Below are positions 27,877 to 35,875 of a stretch of 64,000 nucleotides of DNA, in pieces. The notes beneath the pieces were generated by a model. It was given only the letters and a program-made list of their open reading frames with translations, searched no databases and was not told the DNA's origin. The position numbers were made by a program, and so were the translations under genes. This stretch comes from DATLLN01 sp963809205. Its GTDB lineage: Bacteria; Actinomycetota; Thermoleophilia; Gaiellales; JAICJC01. The stretch's first letter is position 1, and every line of letters begins with the position of its first letter. The stretch covers positions 248,001 through 312,000 of the forward strand of contig CAWEIS010000010.1 in assembly GCA_963809205.1 (NCBI GenBank), written 5' to 3'.

Positions 27877-28400
27877 GCCTTCGACTTCTCCAGCTCGTAG
27901 GCCGGCTTGATGCCCGCCCGGATCTTCTTCTGGATCAGCAGCAGCCCGTCGACCACCGCCTCGGGGCGAGGCGGACATCCCGGCACGTGGACGTCGACCG
28001 GCACGATCTTGTCCACGCCCTGCAGGATCGCGTAGTTCGCGAACATGCCGCCTGAGCTCGAGCACGCGCCCATCGCCATCACCCACTTGGGCTGCAGCAT
28101 CTGGTCGTACACCTGGCGCAGCGGTGCCGCCATCTTGTGCGAAACGCGGCCGGACACGATCATCAGGTCGGCCTGGCGCGGCGAGCTGCGGAACACCTCG
28201 GCGCCGAAGCGGGCGATGTCGTAGCGCGGCGAGGGCAACGACATCATCTCGATCGCGCAGCAGGCCAGGCCGAAGCCGGCAGGCCAGATCGAGTTGGACG
28301 ACGACCAGGCGATCGCCTTCTCCAGCGTCGTCAGCATCACGTACTGCTCGAGGTCGCCGGCGCGCACCGCATCCTGGATATGCACCGGGGTTACCGCCAT
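27873..28400 (-). CDS. nuoB: NADH-quinone oxidoreductase subunit B
   Basis: 175 residues. The N2 cluster cysteines are in FGLACCAIEMM, MGACSSSGGMF and VPGCPPRPEA. It overlaps the 3' end of nuoA by 10 bases. Confidence 0.95.
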   Translation of the reverse strand: MAVTPVHIQDAVRAGDLEQYVMLTTLEKAIAWSSSNSIWPAGFGLACCAIEMMSLPSPRYDIARFGAEVFRSSPRQADLMIVSGRVSHKMAAPLRQVYDQMLQPKWVMAMGACSSSGGMFANYAILQGVDKIVPVDVHVPGCPPRPEAVVDGLLLIQKKIRAGIKPAYELEKSKA

Positions 28401-28756
28401 TCCAGCGCCCCCCTCCGCCAGACATATACATAGGCAACGGCCAGCAGGGCGACGAACACGGCAAGCTCGGCCAGCCCGAATGTGCCCAGGTCGTCGAGCC
28501 TGACCGCGAGCGGATAGAGAAACACCGTCTCGATGTCGAACACGATGAACAGCATCGCCGTCACGTAGTACGAGATCGTGAAGCGGTGTGCGCGAAAAGT
28601 TGTCTGCGACGACACGCCCGACTCGAACGGAATCAGCTTGTCGCCGGCCCGCCGGCTCGAACGTGTCGCGAGGGTGAACGATGCCATCACGAGCGATGTG
28701 GGGATCAACGCCGCAAAGGCGAGAAACACGAGGAATGCTGCCCACTGGCCAAGCAC
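28391..28756 (-). CDS. nuoA: NADH-quinone oxidoreductase subunit A
   Basis: 121 residues, three membrane helices. KLIPFESGVSSQ and LFIVFDIETVFLYPLAV are the conserved loops. It starts with GTG; TATAGT lies 9 bases upstream on the minus strand and no Shine-Dalgarno sequence intervenes. This is the first gene of the nuo operon. Confidence 0.95.
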   Translation of the reverse strand: MLGQWAAFLVFLAFAALIPTSLVMASFTLATRSSRRAGDKLIPFESGVSSQTTFRAHRFTISYYVTAMLFIVFDIETVFLYPLAVRLDDLGTFGLAELAVFVALLAVAYVYVWRRGALEWR

Positions 28757-28765
28757 CGCGGGGCG

Positions 28766-28771
28766 ACTATA
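28766..28771 (-). promoter_or_regulatory. -10 box (TATAGT) of the nuo operon
   Basis: TATAGT on the minus strand is 9 bases from the nuoA GTG. No convincing -35 hexamer is visible upstream. Confidence 0.55.
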
Positions 28772-28798
28772 GCACCGGCTTGGGCGGGGTCGGCCGGT

Positions 28799-28861
28799 CT
28801 GTGACAGGGGCGCTCGAAGTCCCGTGCAAACCCGCGTGGCTACGCGGTGTCCGGTGTCACA
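28799..28861. repeat. Structured intergenic element upstream of the HesB gene
   Basis: An outer inverted repeat TGTGACA (28800-28806) / TGTCACA (28855-28861) encloses a second hairpin CCGCG-tggcta-CGCGG (28832-28847). The right arm contains GTGTCCGGTGTCAC, a near direct repeat. It lies between the divergent nuoA and HesB promoters. It could be a REP-like element or a regulatory site. Confidence 0.4.
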
Positions 28862-28945
28862 AAGTCGGGTCTCGGCGCGGTCCGGGCTTCAGGTCCGAAA
28901 CCTTGGGTACGATAATCATCAGACGATGCAGGTGGACAGGTTCCG

Positions 28946-29332
28946 ATGGTGACGCTCAGCGAGCGCGCGGCCCAGAAGGTGCGCGAGCTGCTGGAGGCCG
29001 AGGGCGACCCGTCGCTGACGTCGCTGCGGGTTGCCGTCGAGGGCGGCGGCTGCTCCGGATTCCAGTATGCGCTGGGGTTCGACAGCGGCCCCGACGGCGA
29101 CGACGAGACCTGTGAGATGCACGGCGTGCGGGTGGTCGTCGACCGCGCCAGCCTGCCGTACCTGACGGGCGCCGACGTCGACTACATCGACGGCCTGACC
29201 GGCGCCGGATTCCAGATCAGCAACCCGAACGTGGTGTCGGCCTGCGGCTGCGGCAGCTCCTTCCAGGCGAAGGACGAGGTCGAAGCGGCCGTGCCCGACG
29301 CCGATTGCGGCCCGGGCTGCGGCTGCGCCTAG
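28946..29332 (+). CDS. HesB/IscA-type iron-sulfur assembly protein (ErpA-like)
   Basis: 128 residues. The three conserved cysteines are in VEGGGCSGFQYALGF and SACGCGSSF. A-type carriers receive clusters from the scaffold and pass them to apo-enzymes such as complex I subunits, which fits its place divergent from nuoA. After the usual end, about 20 extra residues finish in CGPGCGCA with three more cysteines. A box TACGAT at 28908-28913 and a purine-rich AGGTGGACAGG leader precede the ATG. The stop overlaps the convergent pirin gene by 4 bases. Confidence 0.88.
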   Translation: MVTLSERAAQKVRELLEAEGDPSLTSLRVAVEGGGCSGFQYALGFDSGPDGDDETCEMHGVRVVVDRASLPYLTGADVDYIDGLTGAGFQISNPNVVSACGCGSSFQAKDEVEAAVPDADCGPGCGCA

Positions 29333-30063
29333 GTGCGGACCGGCTCGCCGGTCAGCACGATCAGCTCCGGGTCGTCGGCCAGCGCCAGCACGCCGGCGCC
29401 GCGCTCGTGCACGCGCAGCTGGCCGCGGCGCGGTCCGGAGAGCACGTAGACCAGCGCGGTGTGGCCTTCGGGCACGTCGATCTCGGCCGTCGTGCCGTGG
29501 GGTACGGAGACGTGCATCACGGCCGCCGCCGTGCGCGTGGCCAGCGGGCTGCGCACGTCCCCGAGCCGGCCGGCCAGCACCCTGACCGTCGCGCTCTGCG
29601 CGCGGGCGACGGGCACGTCGCGGGCACGCAGCGCGCGGTGCCCGGGCTGGGCATCGCGCTGGCCGGGCGGCAGGTCGACCCACAGCTGCACCGCGTGCAG
29701 CACGCCGCCGGCCGTGCGGAACGCGTCCGAGACCAGCTCCGAGTGGCGGATGCCCGCGCCGGCCGTCATCAGCTGCACGTCGCCGGGGGCCAGCGCCTGC
29801 TCGGCGCCCTGCGAGTCGCGATGCACGGTCTCGCCGGCCAGCAGGTAGCCGACGGTCTCGATCCCGCGGTGCCGGTGCTCCGGCACGCCCACAGCCTCGC
29901 CGGGCGCGAAGGCGACCGGACCGGCGTCGTCGAGCAGCAGGAACGGGTCGAACCGGCGGCGCTCGCGGGTCGGAAAGGCGCGCCGGATCGGCACGTCGGC
30001 GCCCTCCACCTCCCACCCCGCGGCGAGCGTCTCGATGACGGCCAGGCGCCGGTCGGCGGGCAT
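29329..30063 (-). CDS. Pirin family protein
   Basis: 244 residues, two cupin barrels. The metal site is in the N-terminal barrel: PEHRHRGIETVGYLLAGE, then GAGIRHSE. Pirins include quercetinases and transcription cofactors; the function here cannot be assigned. The ATG at 30063 is preceded on the minus strand by CAGAAT about 6 bases upstream. It is divergent from the ferredoxin reductase gene, with a perfect palindrome between them. Confidence 0.88.
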   Translation of the reverse strand: MPADRRLAVIETLAAGWEVEGADVPIRRAFPTRERRRFDPFLLLDDAGPVAFAPGEAVGVPEHRHRGIETVGYLLAGETVHRDSQGAEQALAPGDVQLMTAGAGIRHSELVSDAFRTAGGVLHAVQLWVDLPPGQRDAQPGHRALRARDVPVARAQSATVRVLAGRLGDVRSPLATRTAAAVMHVSVPHGTTAEIDVPEGHTALVYVLSGPRRGQLRVHERGAGVLALADDPELIVLTGEPVRT

Positions 30064-30107
30064 CCGGGTATTCTGCCTGCCGGCGCGCGCGCACGGCCGG
30101 AACGGTA

Positions 30108-30125
30108 GAGTTTGGATCCAAACTC
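30108..30125. promoter_or_regulatory. 18-bp perfect palindrome (candidate operator)
   Basis: GAGTTTGGATCCAAACTC is a perfect palindrome. It overlaps a TAGAGT box (30106-30111) suited to transcribe the ferredoxin reductase gene and lies in the pirin/reductase divergent region. A dimeric repressor bound here would block that promoter. Confidence 0.5.
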
Positions 30126-30150
30126 GACGGCCGCGGACGAGGAGCAAGCG

Positions 30151-31152
30151 GTGGCTGACGCCGACCAGATCGTTGACATCACGGTGATCGGGGGTGGCCC
30201 GACGGGTCTTGCCGCCGCGTACTACGGCGGGCATCGCGACGCGACGGTACGGATCGTCGAGTCGCTCGAGCAGCTCGGCGGCCAGGTCAGCGCGGTCTAT
30301 CCCGAGAAGCACATCTTCGACGTCGCCGGCTTCCCCAAGATCAACGGCCAGGCGCTGATCGACCAGCTCACCGACCAGGCGCTGCAGTACTCGCCGGACG
30401 TCCGGCTGGGCACCGTGATCGACACGATCGAGCACCGCGACGACGAGACGATCGCGCTGCACACCGCGGACGGCGAGACGCTGCTCACGCGGACGATGAT
30501 CGTGACCGCCGGGCACGGCGCTTTCGAGCCGCGGAAGCTCGGGGTCGAGACGCTGGAGGCCTTCGCCGGCAACGGCCTGCACTACTACGTGCGCGAGAAG
30601 GCGGCGTTCACGGGCAAGCGGGTGGCACTGGTCGGCGGCGGCGACTCCGCGCTGGACTGGGTGCTCAACTTGCAGGACACGGCGCAGCTGCCGATCACGC
30701 TGATCCACCGCCGCGACCGCTTCCGCGGGCTCGAGTCGTCGGTCAACGAGGTGCGGCGGCTGGAGGGCGAGGGCGGCGTGCGGATCCTGACGCCCCACGA
30801 GGTGCGCGGCGCGGAGGGCAACGGCGCGCTCGAGGCGATCACCGTCGAGAACACGTCGACCGGCGAGAGCGAGCGGATCGAGCTCGACGCCTGCGTGATG
30901 CTGCTGGGCTTCGTGTCGCACCTCGGCCCGATCGCCGGCTGGGGCCTGGAGTTCGAGAACAAGCGGCAGATCAAGGTCACCCAGGCGATGGAGACGAACC
31001 TGCCCGGCATCTACGCCGCCGGCGACATCGCCGGCTATCAGGGCAAGATCACGCTGATCACGATCGGCTTCTCGGAGGCCGCGATCGCGGCGAACCACGC
31101 TGTGGCTCGCATCCGCGGGGAGAAGGCCCAGCCGAAGTACTCCACCGAGTAG
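30151..31152 (+). CDS. Ferredoxin-NADP reductase, thioredoxin-reductase-like (type 2)
   Basis: 333 residues from the GTG at 30151, which follows GAGGAG at 30139-30144. FAD-binding GGGPTGLAAAYYGG is at the N-terminus and the NADP-binding GGGDSALDWVLNL near residue 160. Unlike thioredoxin reductase it has no CxxC redox pair. The C-terminal GIYAAGDIAGYQGKITLI is typical of YumC-type reductases. It moves electrons between NADP(H) and ferredoxin. The frame stays open upstream to a TTG inside the palindrome, but the ribosome-binding site favours 30151. Confidence 0.9.
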   Translation: MADADQIVDITVIGGGPTGLAAAYYGGHRDATVRIVESLEQLGGQVSAVYPEKHIFDVAGFPKINGQALIDQLTDQALQYSPDVRLGTVIDTIEHRDDETIALHTADGETLLTRTMIVTAGHGAFEPRKLGVETLEAFAGNGLHYYVREKAAFTGKRVALVGGGDSALDWVLNLQDTAQLPITLIHRRDRFRGLESSVNEVRRLEGEGGVRILTPHEVRGAEGNGALEAITVENTSTGESERIELDACVMLLGFVSHLGPIAGWGLEFENKRQIKVTQAMETNLPGIYAAGDIAGYQGKITLITIGFSEAAIAANHAVARIRGEKAQPKYSTE

Positions 31153-31191
31153 CCACGACTCCGCGTAGATCCGCAGCTGACACCCCGGTCC

Positions 31192-31202
31192 GGGTCTGAC
31201 CC
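31192..31202. repeat. GGGTC-T-GACCC palindromic core
   Basis: An 11-base palindrome in the short gap before mug, flanked by TGACACCCCGGTCC on the left and AAGTGCC on the right. It resembles the core of the two palindromic elements at 47405-47481. Confidence 0.4.
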
Positions 31203-31212
31203 AAGTGCCAGG

Positions 31213-31218
31213 TAGGCT
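31213..31218 (+). promoter_or_regulatory. -10 box (TAGGCT) for mug
   Basis: TAGGCT ends 6 bases before the GTG at 31225, the leaderless arrangement. Confidence 0.5.
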
Positions 31219-31224
31219 TGCGCC

Positions 31225-31740
31225 GTGGATTCCGCGGTACCCGACGTCCTCGGCCCGGGCGTGCGGCTGGTGTTCGTCGGCATCAATCCCGGGCTTCGCT
31301 CCGCCCAGGCCGGGCATCACTTCGCCAACCCCCGAAACGACTTCTGGCGGCTGCTGCACGACGCCGGCCTGACGCCGCAGCTGCTCGACCCCAGCGAGGA
31401 GGGCCAGCTGCTCGGCGCGCGGCTGGGCATCACCAACGCGGCGATGCGCGTCACCCGCGGCAGCGGCGAGCTGCGGCGCACCGACTTCGCCGGGGCCGTC
31501 GACCGCCTGTCGGGCATCGAGCAGGCGATCGGCCCGGCCGGCTTCGCGTTCGTCGGCAAGCAGGCGTATGCCGGCGCATTCTCCGAGCGCTCGCCCGATC
31601 ACGGGGTGCAGCGGCGCAAGCTCGGCGGCGCCTGGCTGTACGTCCTGCCGTCCACCTCGCCTGCCAACGCGGCGGTCGCCTACCGTGATCGGCTGACCTG
31701 GTTCCGGCGGCTTGCGCGGCGGCTCGACGGCGCTGGCTAG
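31225..31740 (+). CDS. mug: Mismatch-specific (G:U/T) DNA glycosylase
   Basis: 171 residues from a GTG. Motif 1 FVGINPGLRSA supplies the catalytic asparagine of the Mug/TDG group. Motif 2 LPSTSPANAA contacts the DNA groove. HHFANPRNDFWRLLH is also conserved. The enzyme removes uracil, and in some relatives thymine, mispaired with guanine. Confidence 0.9.
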   Translation: MDSAVPDVLGPGVRLVFVGINPGLRSAQAGHHFANPRNDFWRLLHDAGLTPQLLDPSEEGQLLGARLGITNAAMRVTRGSGELRRTDFAGAVDRLSGIEQAIGPAGFAFVGKQAYAGAFSERSPDHGVQRRKLGGAWLYVLPSTSPANAAVAYRDRLTWFRRLARRLDGAG

Positions 31741-31782
31741 GCTCCATCTGACGAATCGATGAGCGGAGACGGAGGAGCCAAG

Positions 31783-33090
31783 ATGGCCGAGTTGTGGGGT
31801 GCCGAGACGAGGAAGGCGGTCGCCAACTTCCCGGTGTCCGGCGAGACGATCCCGGTGGCCGTGATCCATTGGCTGGGCCGGATCAAGGGCGCCGCCGCCC
31901 GCACCAACGCCGAGCTCGGGCTGCTCGACGCGGACGTCGCCGAGAAGATCGCGACCGCCGCGGACGCCGTGGCCGGGGGAGCGCACGACGACCAGTTCCC
32001 GATCGACGTCTTCCAGACCGGCTCGGGCACCTCGTCGAACACGAACGCGAACGAGGTGATCGCGGCGCTCGCCGGCGACGCGGCGCACCCGAACGACCAC
32101 GTCAACCTCGGCCAGTCGTCAAACGACGTGTTCCCGTCCGCCGTGCACCTGGCCGCGCTCGATCGCACCGTCAACGAGCTGTTGCCCGCGATGCAGACGC
32201 TGGAGGACTCGCTGCAGCGCAAGGCCGAGGAGTTCGCCGACATCGCCAAGGCCGGCCGCACGCACCTGATGGATGCCGTCCCGGTCACCCTCGGCCAGGA
32301 GTTCGGCGGCTACGCGGCACAGGTCCGCGAGGGGCGCCGCCGCGTCGGCTCGACGGTGGTCGGCCTCGCGCAGATCCCGCTCGGCGGCACGGCCACCGGC
32401 ACCGGCCTCAACACGCACCCCGAGTTCGCCGCCCGTGTCCGGGCGCGGCTGGCCGCCGACACCGGCCTCGAGATCCTGCCGCCGGCCGACCCGTTCGAGG
32501 CGCAGGCTAACCGCGACGGCCTGGTCGAGGCGTCCGGCGCACTGAAGACCGTCGCCGTCTCGCTGACCAAGATCTCCAACGACCTGCGCTGGATGGGCTC
32601 CGGCCCTCGTGCCGGCCTGGGTGAGATCTTCCTGCCGGAGCTGCAGAAGGGCTCGTCGATCATGCCCGGCAAGGTCAACCCGGTGATCCCCGAGGTGGTC
32701 TGCCAGGTCTCCGCGCAGGTGATCGGCAACGACACCGCGATCACCGTCGGCGGCATGCAGGGCAACTTCGAGCTGAACGTGCAGATCCCGCTGATGGCGC
32801 ACAACCTGCTGCGGTCGATCGTGCTGCTCACCTCGGCCTGCACGCTGCTGGCCGAGAAGTGCGTCGACGGCATCGAGCCCAACCGCGAGCAGCTCAACCG
32901 CCACGGCGAGGCCACGCTGGCCATGGCCACGGCGCTGAACCCGTACATCGGCTACGACCGGGCAACCGAGATCGTCAAGGAGGCCGCCAGCTCCGGCCGC
33001 ACGCTGCGCGAGGTCGCCCGCGAGCACGGGGTCGAGGACGAGATCCTGGATAAGGCCCTCGACCTGCAGGGGATGGCCGGCGTCCGATGA
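31783..33090 (+). CDS. fumC: Fumarate hydratase, class II
   Basis: 435 residues, slightly shorter than the usual 460. The family signature GSSIMPGKVNP is present, with TGSGTSSNTNANEV near the N-terminus and the active-site region AGRTHLMDAVPVTLGQEF. It interconverts fumarate and malate in the TCA cycle. The ATG at 31783 has GGAGGA about 7 bases upstream; an in-frame ATG at 31759 is the alternative. The stop overlaps the next ATG (ATGA). Confidence 0.92.
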   Translation: MAELWGAETRKAVANFPVSGETIPVAVIHWLGRIKGAAARTNAELGLLDADVAEKIATAADAVAGGAHDDQFPIDVFQTGSGTSSNTNANEVIAALAGDAAHPNDHVNLGQSSNDVFPSAVHLAALDRTVNELLPAMQTLEDSLQRKAEEFADIAKAGRTHLMDAVPVTLGQEFGGYAAQVREGRRRVGSTVVGLAQIPLGGTATGTGLNTHPEFAARVRARLAADTGLEILPPADPFEAQANRDGLVEASGALKTVAVSLTKISNDLRWMGSGPRAGLGEIFLPELQKGSSIMPGKVNPVIPEVVCQVSAQVIGNDTAITVGGMQGNFELNVQIPLMAHNLLRSIVLLTSACTLLAEKCVDGIEPNREQLNRHGEATLAMATALNPYIGYDRATEIVKEAASSGRTLREVAREHGVEDEILDKALDLQGMAGVR

Positions 33091-33808
33091 GGGTGCTCGT
33101 GCTCCAGCACATCGCCTGCGAGCCGCCCGGCGAGTTCGAGGACGTGCTGCACGAGCGCGGCGCCGACATCCTCCGCGTCGAGCTGGACGAGGGCGGCCGG
33201 CTGCCGGCCCGCGACGAGTTCGACGCGATCGTCGCCATGGGCGGCCCGATGAGCGTCAACGACGAGGCCGAGCACCCGTGGCTGGTCGAGGAGAAGGCGC
33301 TGATCCGCGACGCGGTGCGCGACGGCGTGCCGTACTGGGGCTCGTGCCTCGGCGTCCAGCTGCTCGCCGCCAGCCTCGGCGCACGCGTCTACGCCGGTCC
33401 GCAGCCCGAGGTCGGCGTGCTGCCGGTCACGCTGACCGACGAGGGCGCGGCCGACCCGGTGCTGCAGGGGCTGCCCCGCGAGTTCCCGACGCTGCAGTGG
33501 CACGGCGACACGTTCGAACCTGCCGGACGGCGCCGTGCTGCTCGCCCGACTCGCCGGCGTATCCCAACCAGGCATTCCGCCTCGGCAACGCGTACGGGGT
33601 GCAGTTCCACCTCGAGGTCTCCCGGGAGATGGCCCGCGAGTGGGCGGCCGTGCCGGCGTACACCGAGTACCTCGAGCGCACCCTCGGTCATGGCTCCGCC
33701 GACGGCCTGTTCGCCGAATTCGACGCGAACGAGGTGCGGATGCGGGCGATCGGCCGGCGGATCTTCGAGCAGTTCGTCGACGCGCATGTCACAGCCGCCG
33801 CGCGATAA
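33087..33808 (+). CDS. Class I glutamine amidotransferase-like protein, two frame breaks
   Basis: About 240 residues after repair. The nucleophile elbow is PYWGSCLGVQLLAASLG, with IVAMGGPMSVND before it and, after the breaks, NAYGVQFHLEVS with the catalytic His and Glu. Free-standing GMP-synthase-like amidotransferases of this type have varied roles. The frame shifts by +1 at about 33516-33520 (after HGDTFE) and again by +1 at about 33549-33553. Together they restore conserved protein, so two extra bases are likely. Coupled to fumC. Confidence 0.75.
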
Positions 33809-34145
33809 CCGGTTCCTGGCGCTGCGTGCGGCCGGGCAGGACGCAGCCGAGTTCGAGCTGCCCGACTCCGCGGTCGAGCGGTTCATCGAGCTGCGCGACT
33901 CCGGCGCGGACGCCGGGGCGATCGCCGCCGACCTCGATGTCGAGCGGGAGATCGCCGACGCGCTGGTCTCGGCCGACGAGTCCTACACGGTCGCCCACCG
34001 GATCGCCACCGGCCAGGAGCGGATGTACCCGGTGCCGACCCCCGAGCAGCGGGTGGTCGACGCCCGGTCCGGGTCGAGCACGGTGCCGATCATCGTGCTG
34101 ATCGCCGTGCTGGTCGGCGTGGTCGTCTACGGCCTGCTGCGCTGA
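33786..34145 (+). CDS. Hypothetical protein with C-terminal membrane anchor
   Basis: 119 residues, no family recognised. Residues 1-90 are soluble and helical with alternating charge (FELPDSAVERFIELRDSGAD, IAADLDVEREIADALV). The last 20 (VPIIVLIAVLVGVVVYGLLR) form one hydrophobic helix, so it looks tail-anchored. It starts inside the amidotransferase gene (23-base overlap). Confidence 0.6.
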   Translation: MSQPPRDNRFLALRAAGQDAAEFELPDSAVERFIELRDSGADAGAIAADLDVEREIADALVSADESYTVAHRIATGQERMYPVPTPEQRVVDARSGSSTVPIIVLIAVLVGVVVYGLLR

Positions 34146-34152
34146 GGCGCGG

Positions 34153-34944
34153 TCAGGCGGTCTTCTTCGCGACCAGGAACGAGCGGACGTGGGCGCTCGA
34201 CTCGGCCAGCGCGTCCCACAGCACGGCGTGGCCGCCGGGGACGGTCTCCACCCGCACCCGCCGGAGCTCGTCGGTGGCCCGCTCGACGTCGGCGTCGGTG
34301 AGCAGCCGCGAGTGGTCGGCATGGATCAGCATCGTCGGGCAGAGCACGTCCTTGAGGCCGCCCTCCGGCGTGCCCATCAGCTCGAACGCCGCCTGCGCCG
34401 CGGCCCGGCTGTAGCGGTAGCGGAACTGCCCGTCCTCGTCGGCGACCAGGTGCTCGGCCATCTCCTCCTCCAGCAGGCCGCGCGGCGTGTGCTCGAGCCC
34501 CTCCTGCTCGCGCCGGGCCTCGATCGCCTCGTCCACGCTCTTCGATCCGCCGCCCCGCCGCTCCGACCGGATGGCGGCGTCGAGCAGATCCTGTGCCGGC
34601 CACAGCGGCGGGTCGAGCAGCGTCAGCGAGTTGATCCGCTCCTGCTTGCGCGAGGCGTAGGCGATCGCGATCCGCGCGCCGAACCCGTCTCCGATCAGCC
34701 CCGCCTGGTCGACGTCACAGGCGTCCAGCACCTCGTCCAGGTCGTCGAGGTGCTGCTGCATCGTGTGCGGCCCCGACCAGGGCGAGCGGCCGTGGCCGCG
34801 CAGGTCGTACGCGATCACGTGGCGCCCCGGCTCGAGCATCCGCGCCATCCGCTCGAACCGGCGAGCGTGCCCGCGCACATCGTGCAGGCAGGCGACGGGC
34901 GGCAGCTCCTCGTCACCGAAGCGGAGGATGCGAAAGGCCGTCAC
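34153..34944 (-). CDS. Alpha/beta-hydrolase fold protein lacking the usual nucleophile
   Basis: 263 residues. The fold is clear: LHDVRGHARRFERMARML, YDLRGHGRSPWSGPHT, the late acid region LIHADHSRLL and histidine PGGHAVLWD. The nucleophile elbow, normally G-x-S-x-G, reads GDGFG, with glycine in the serine position. It may be catalytically inactive or use another mechanism. Transcription is probably leaderless: TACACT lies 8 bases before the GTG. Confidence 0.8.
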   Translation of the reverse strand: MTAFRILRFGDEELPPVACLHDVRGHARRFERMARMLEPGRHVIAYDLRGHGRSPWSGPHTMQQHLDDLDEVLDACDVDQAGLIGDGFGARIAIAYASRKQERINSLTLLDPPLWPAQDLLDAAIRSERRGGGSKSVDEAIEARREQEGLEHTPRGLLEEEMAEHLVADEDGQFRYRYSRAAAQAAFELMGTPEGGLKDVLCPTMLIHADHSRLLTDADVERATDELRRVRVETVPGGHAVLWDALAESSAHVRSFLVAKKTA

Positions 34945-34952
34945 GATCGACG

Positions 34953-34958
34953 AGTGTA
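34953..34958 (-). promoter_or_regulatory. -10 box (TACACT) for the alpha/beta-hydrolase gene
   Basis: On the minus strand TACACT is 8 bases from the GTG at 34944. Confidence 0.45.
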
Positions 34959-34991
34959 GTGATGGTGCCGGTTGGCACTAGATGGTTCCAT

Positions 34992-35336
34992 CTACGCCCA
35001 GCCGAGCCGCTCGAGCTCGTCCTCGTCGAGCCCGAAGTGGTGCCCGAGCTCGTGCACGACGGTCACCCGGATCTCGTCCTCCAGCCTCGCCGGGTCGTCC
35101 CCGAAGTCGGCGATCAGCGGCAGGCGGTAGATCGTGATGGTGTCCGGCAGCGACCCGGCGTAGCCCTCGTTCGTGCGCTCGGTGAGCGGCGTCCCGCGGT
35201 ACAGGCCGTACAGCCCGGCGTCCTCGTCGTCCTCGTCGTCGACCAGCACCGCGACGTTGTCCATCGCCTCGCGCAGCTGCGCCGGCATCCCGGCCAGCGC
35301 CCGCTCGACGACCCGCTCGAACTCGGCCGCGGTCAC
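34992..35336 (-). CDS. Small zincin-like metallopeptidase
   Basis: 114 residues from a GTG at 35336. The zinc motif is VVHELGHHFGLDEDELERLG, as in the short metallopeptidase family PF06262. The substrate is unknown. The GTG overlaps the cupin stop (GTGA), which puts it last in the dehydrogenase/lipoate operon. Confidence 0.82.
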   Translation of the reverse strand: MTAAEFERVVERALAGMPAQLREAMDNVAVLVDDEDDEDAGLYGLYRGTPLTERTNEGYAGSLPDTITIYRLPLIADFGDDPARLEDEIRVTVVHELGHHFGLDEDELERLGWA

Positions 35337-35875
35337 ATCTCGGGGAGGTCGCCCCGGTAGGGCCCCTCGACGACCGGCGAGAACCGCGCGTACGCGACGT
35401 CGCCGTCCGGCGTCTCGACGTCCACGCCGGCGTCGTGGCTCCGAGCGAGCTCGTTGACCGGGTAGAGCAATCCGTCGCCGGTATTGCGCGCGCCGATCAT
35501 CAGGATGCCGCAGGGCCCGTCGCCGGCGCCGACGAAGACGTGCTCGGTCCAGGACGGGCAGTGGACGAAGTCCCACTGGCGGAGGCGCCGCTCCTCGCCC
35601 TCGATCAGCACCAGGCACTCGCCCCACAGCACGAGGAAGTCCTCCTGCGCCTCCTCGCCGTGGTACATGCAGTTCGGCTGGCCGGGCTGCAGCACCTGGA
35701 TGTTGACGCCGTAGTGCGGGAAGCGGTGGTCGTGGCTCTCGAACACCACCGCCGACCCCAGCTCGTCGTGATGCACCCACCGCGAGTCGCGGGCGTTGAC
35801 GACGAACCAGCCCTCGCCGGCCGGCGCCAGCCCGCCGGGCCCGTCCTCCATCGGTGCCTCGGGGACGTCGCTCAT
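35333..35875 (-). CDS. Cupin domain protein
   Basis: 180 residues. One cupin barrel: PGQPNCMYHGEEAQEDFLVL holds the His/Glu metal-binding set, and WDFVHCPSWTEHVFVGAG the second motif with its histidine. There is no assigned function. Its ATG overlaps the lipA stop (ATGA). Confidence 0.78.
   Translation of the reverse strand: MSDVPEAPMEDGPGGLAPAGEGWFVVNARDSRWVHHDELGSAVVFESHDHRFPHYGVNIQVLQPGQPNCMYHGEEAQEDFLVLWGECLVLIEGEERRLRQWDFVHCPSWTEHVFVGAGDGPCGILMIGARNTGDGLLYPVNELARSHDAGVDVETPDGDVAYARFSPVVEGPYRGDLPEM

Noticed and set aside
29329..32100. Minus-strand frame extending far upstream of pirin
   Set aside because: Everything before the ATG at 30063 is antisense to the reductase, mug and fumC genes and has no homology I recognise; only the pirin part is coding.
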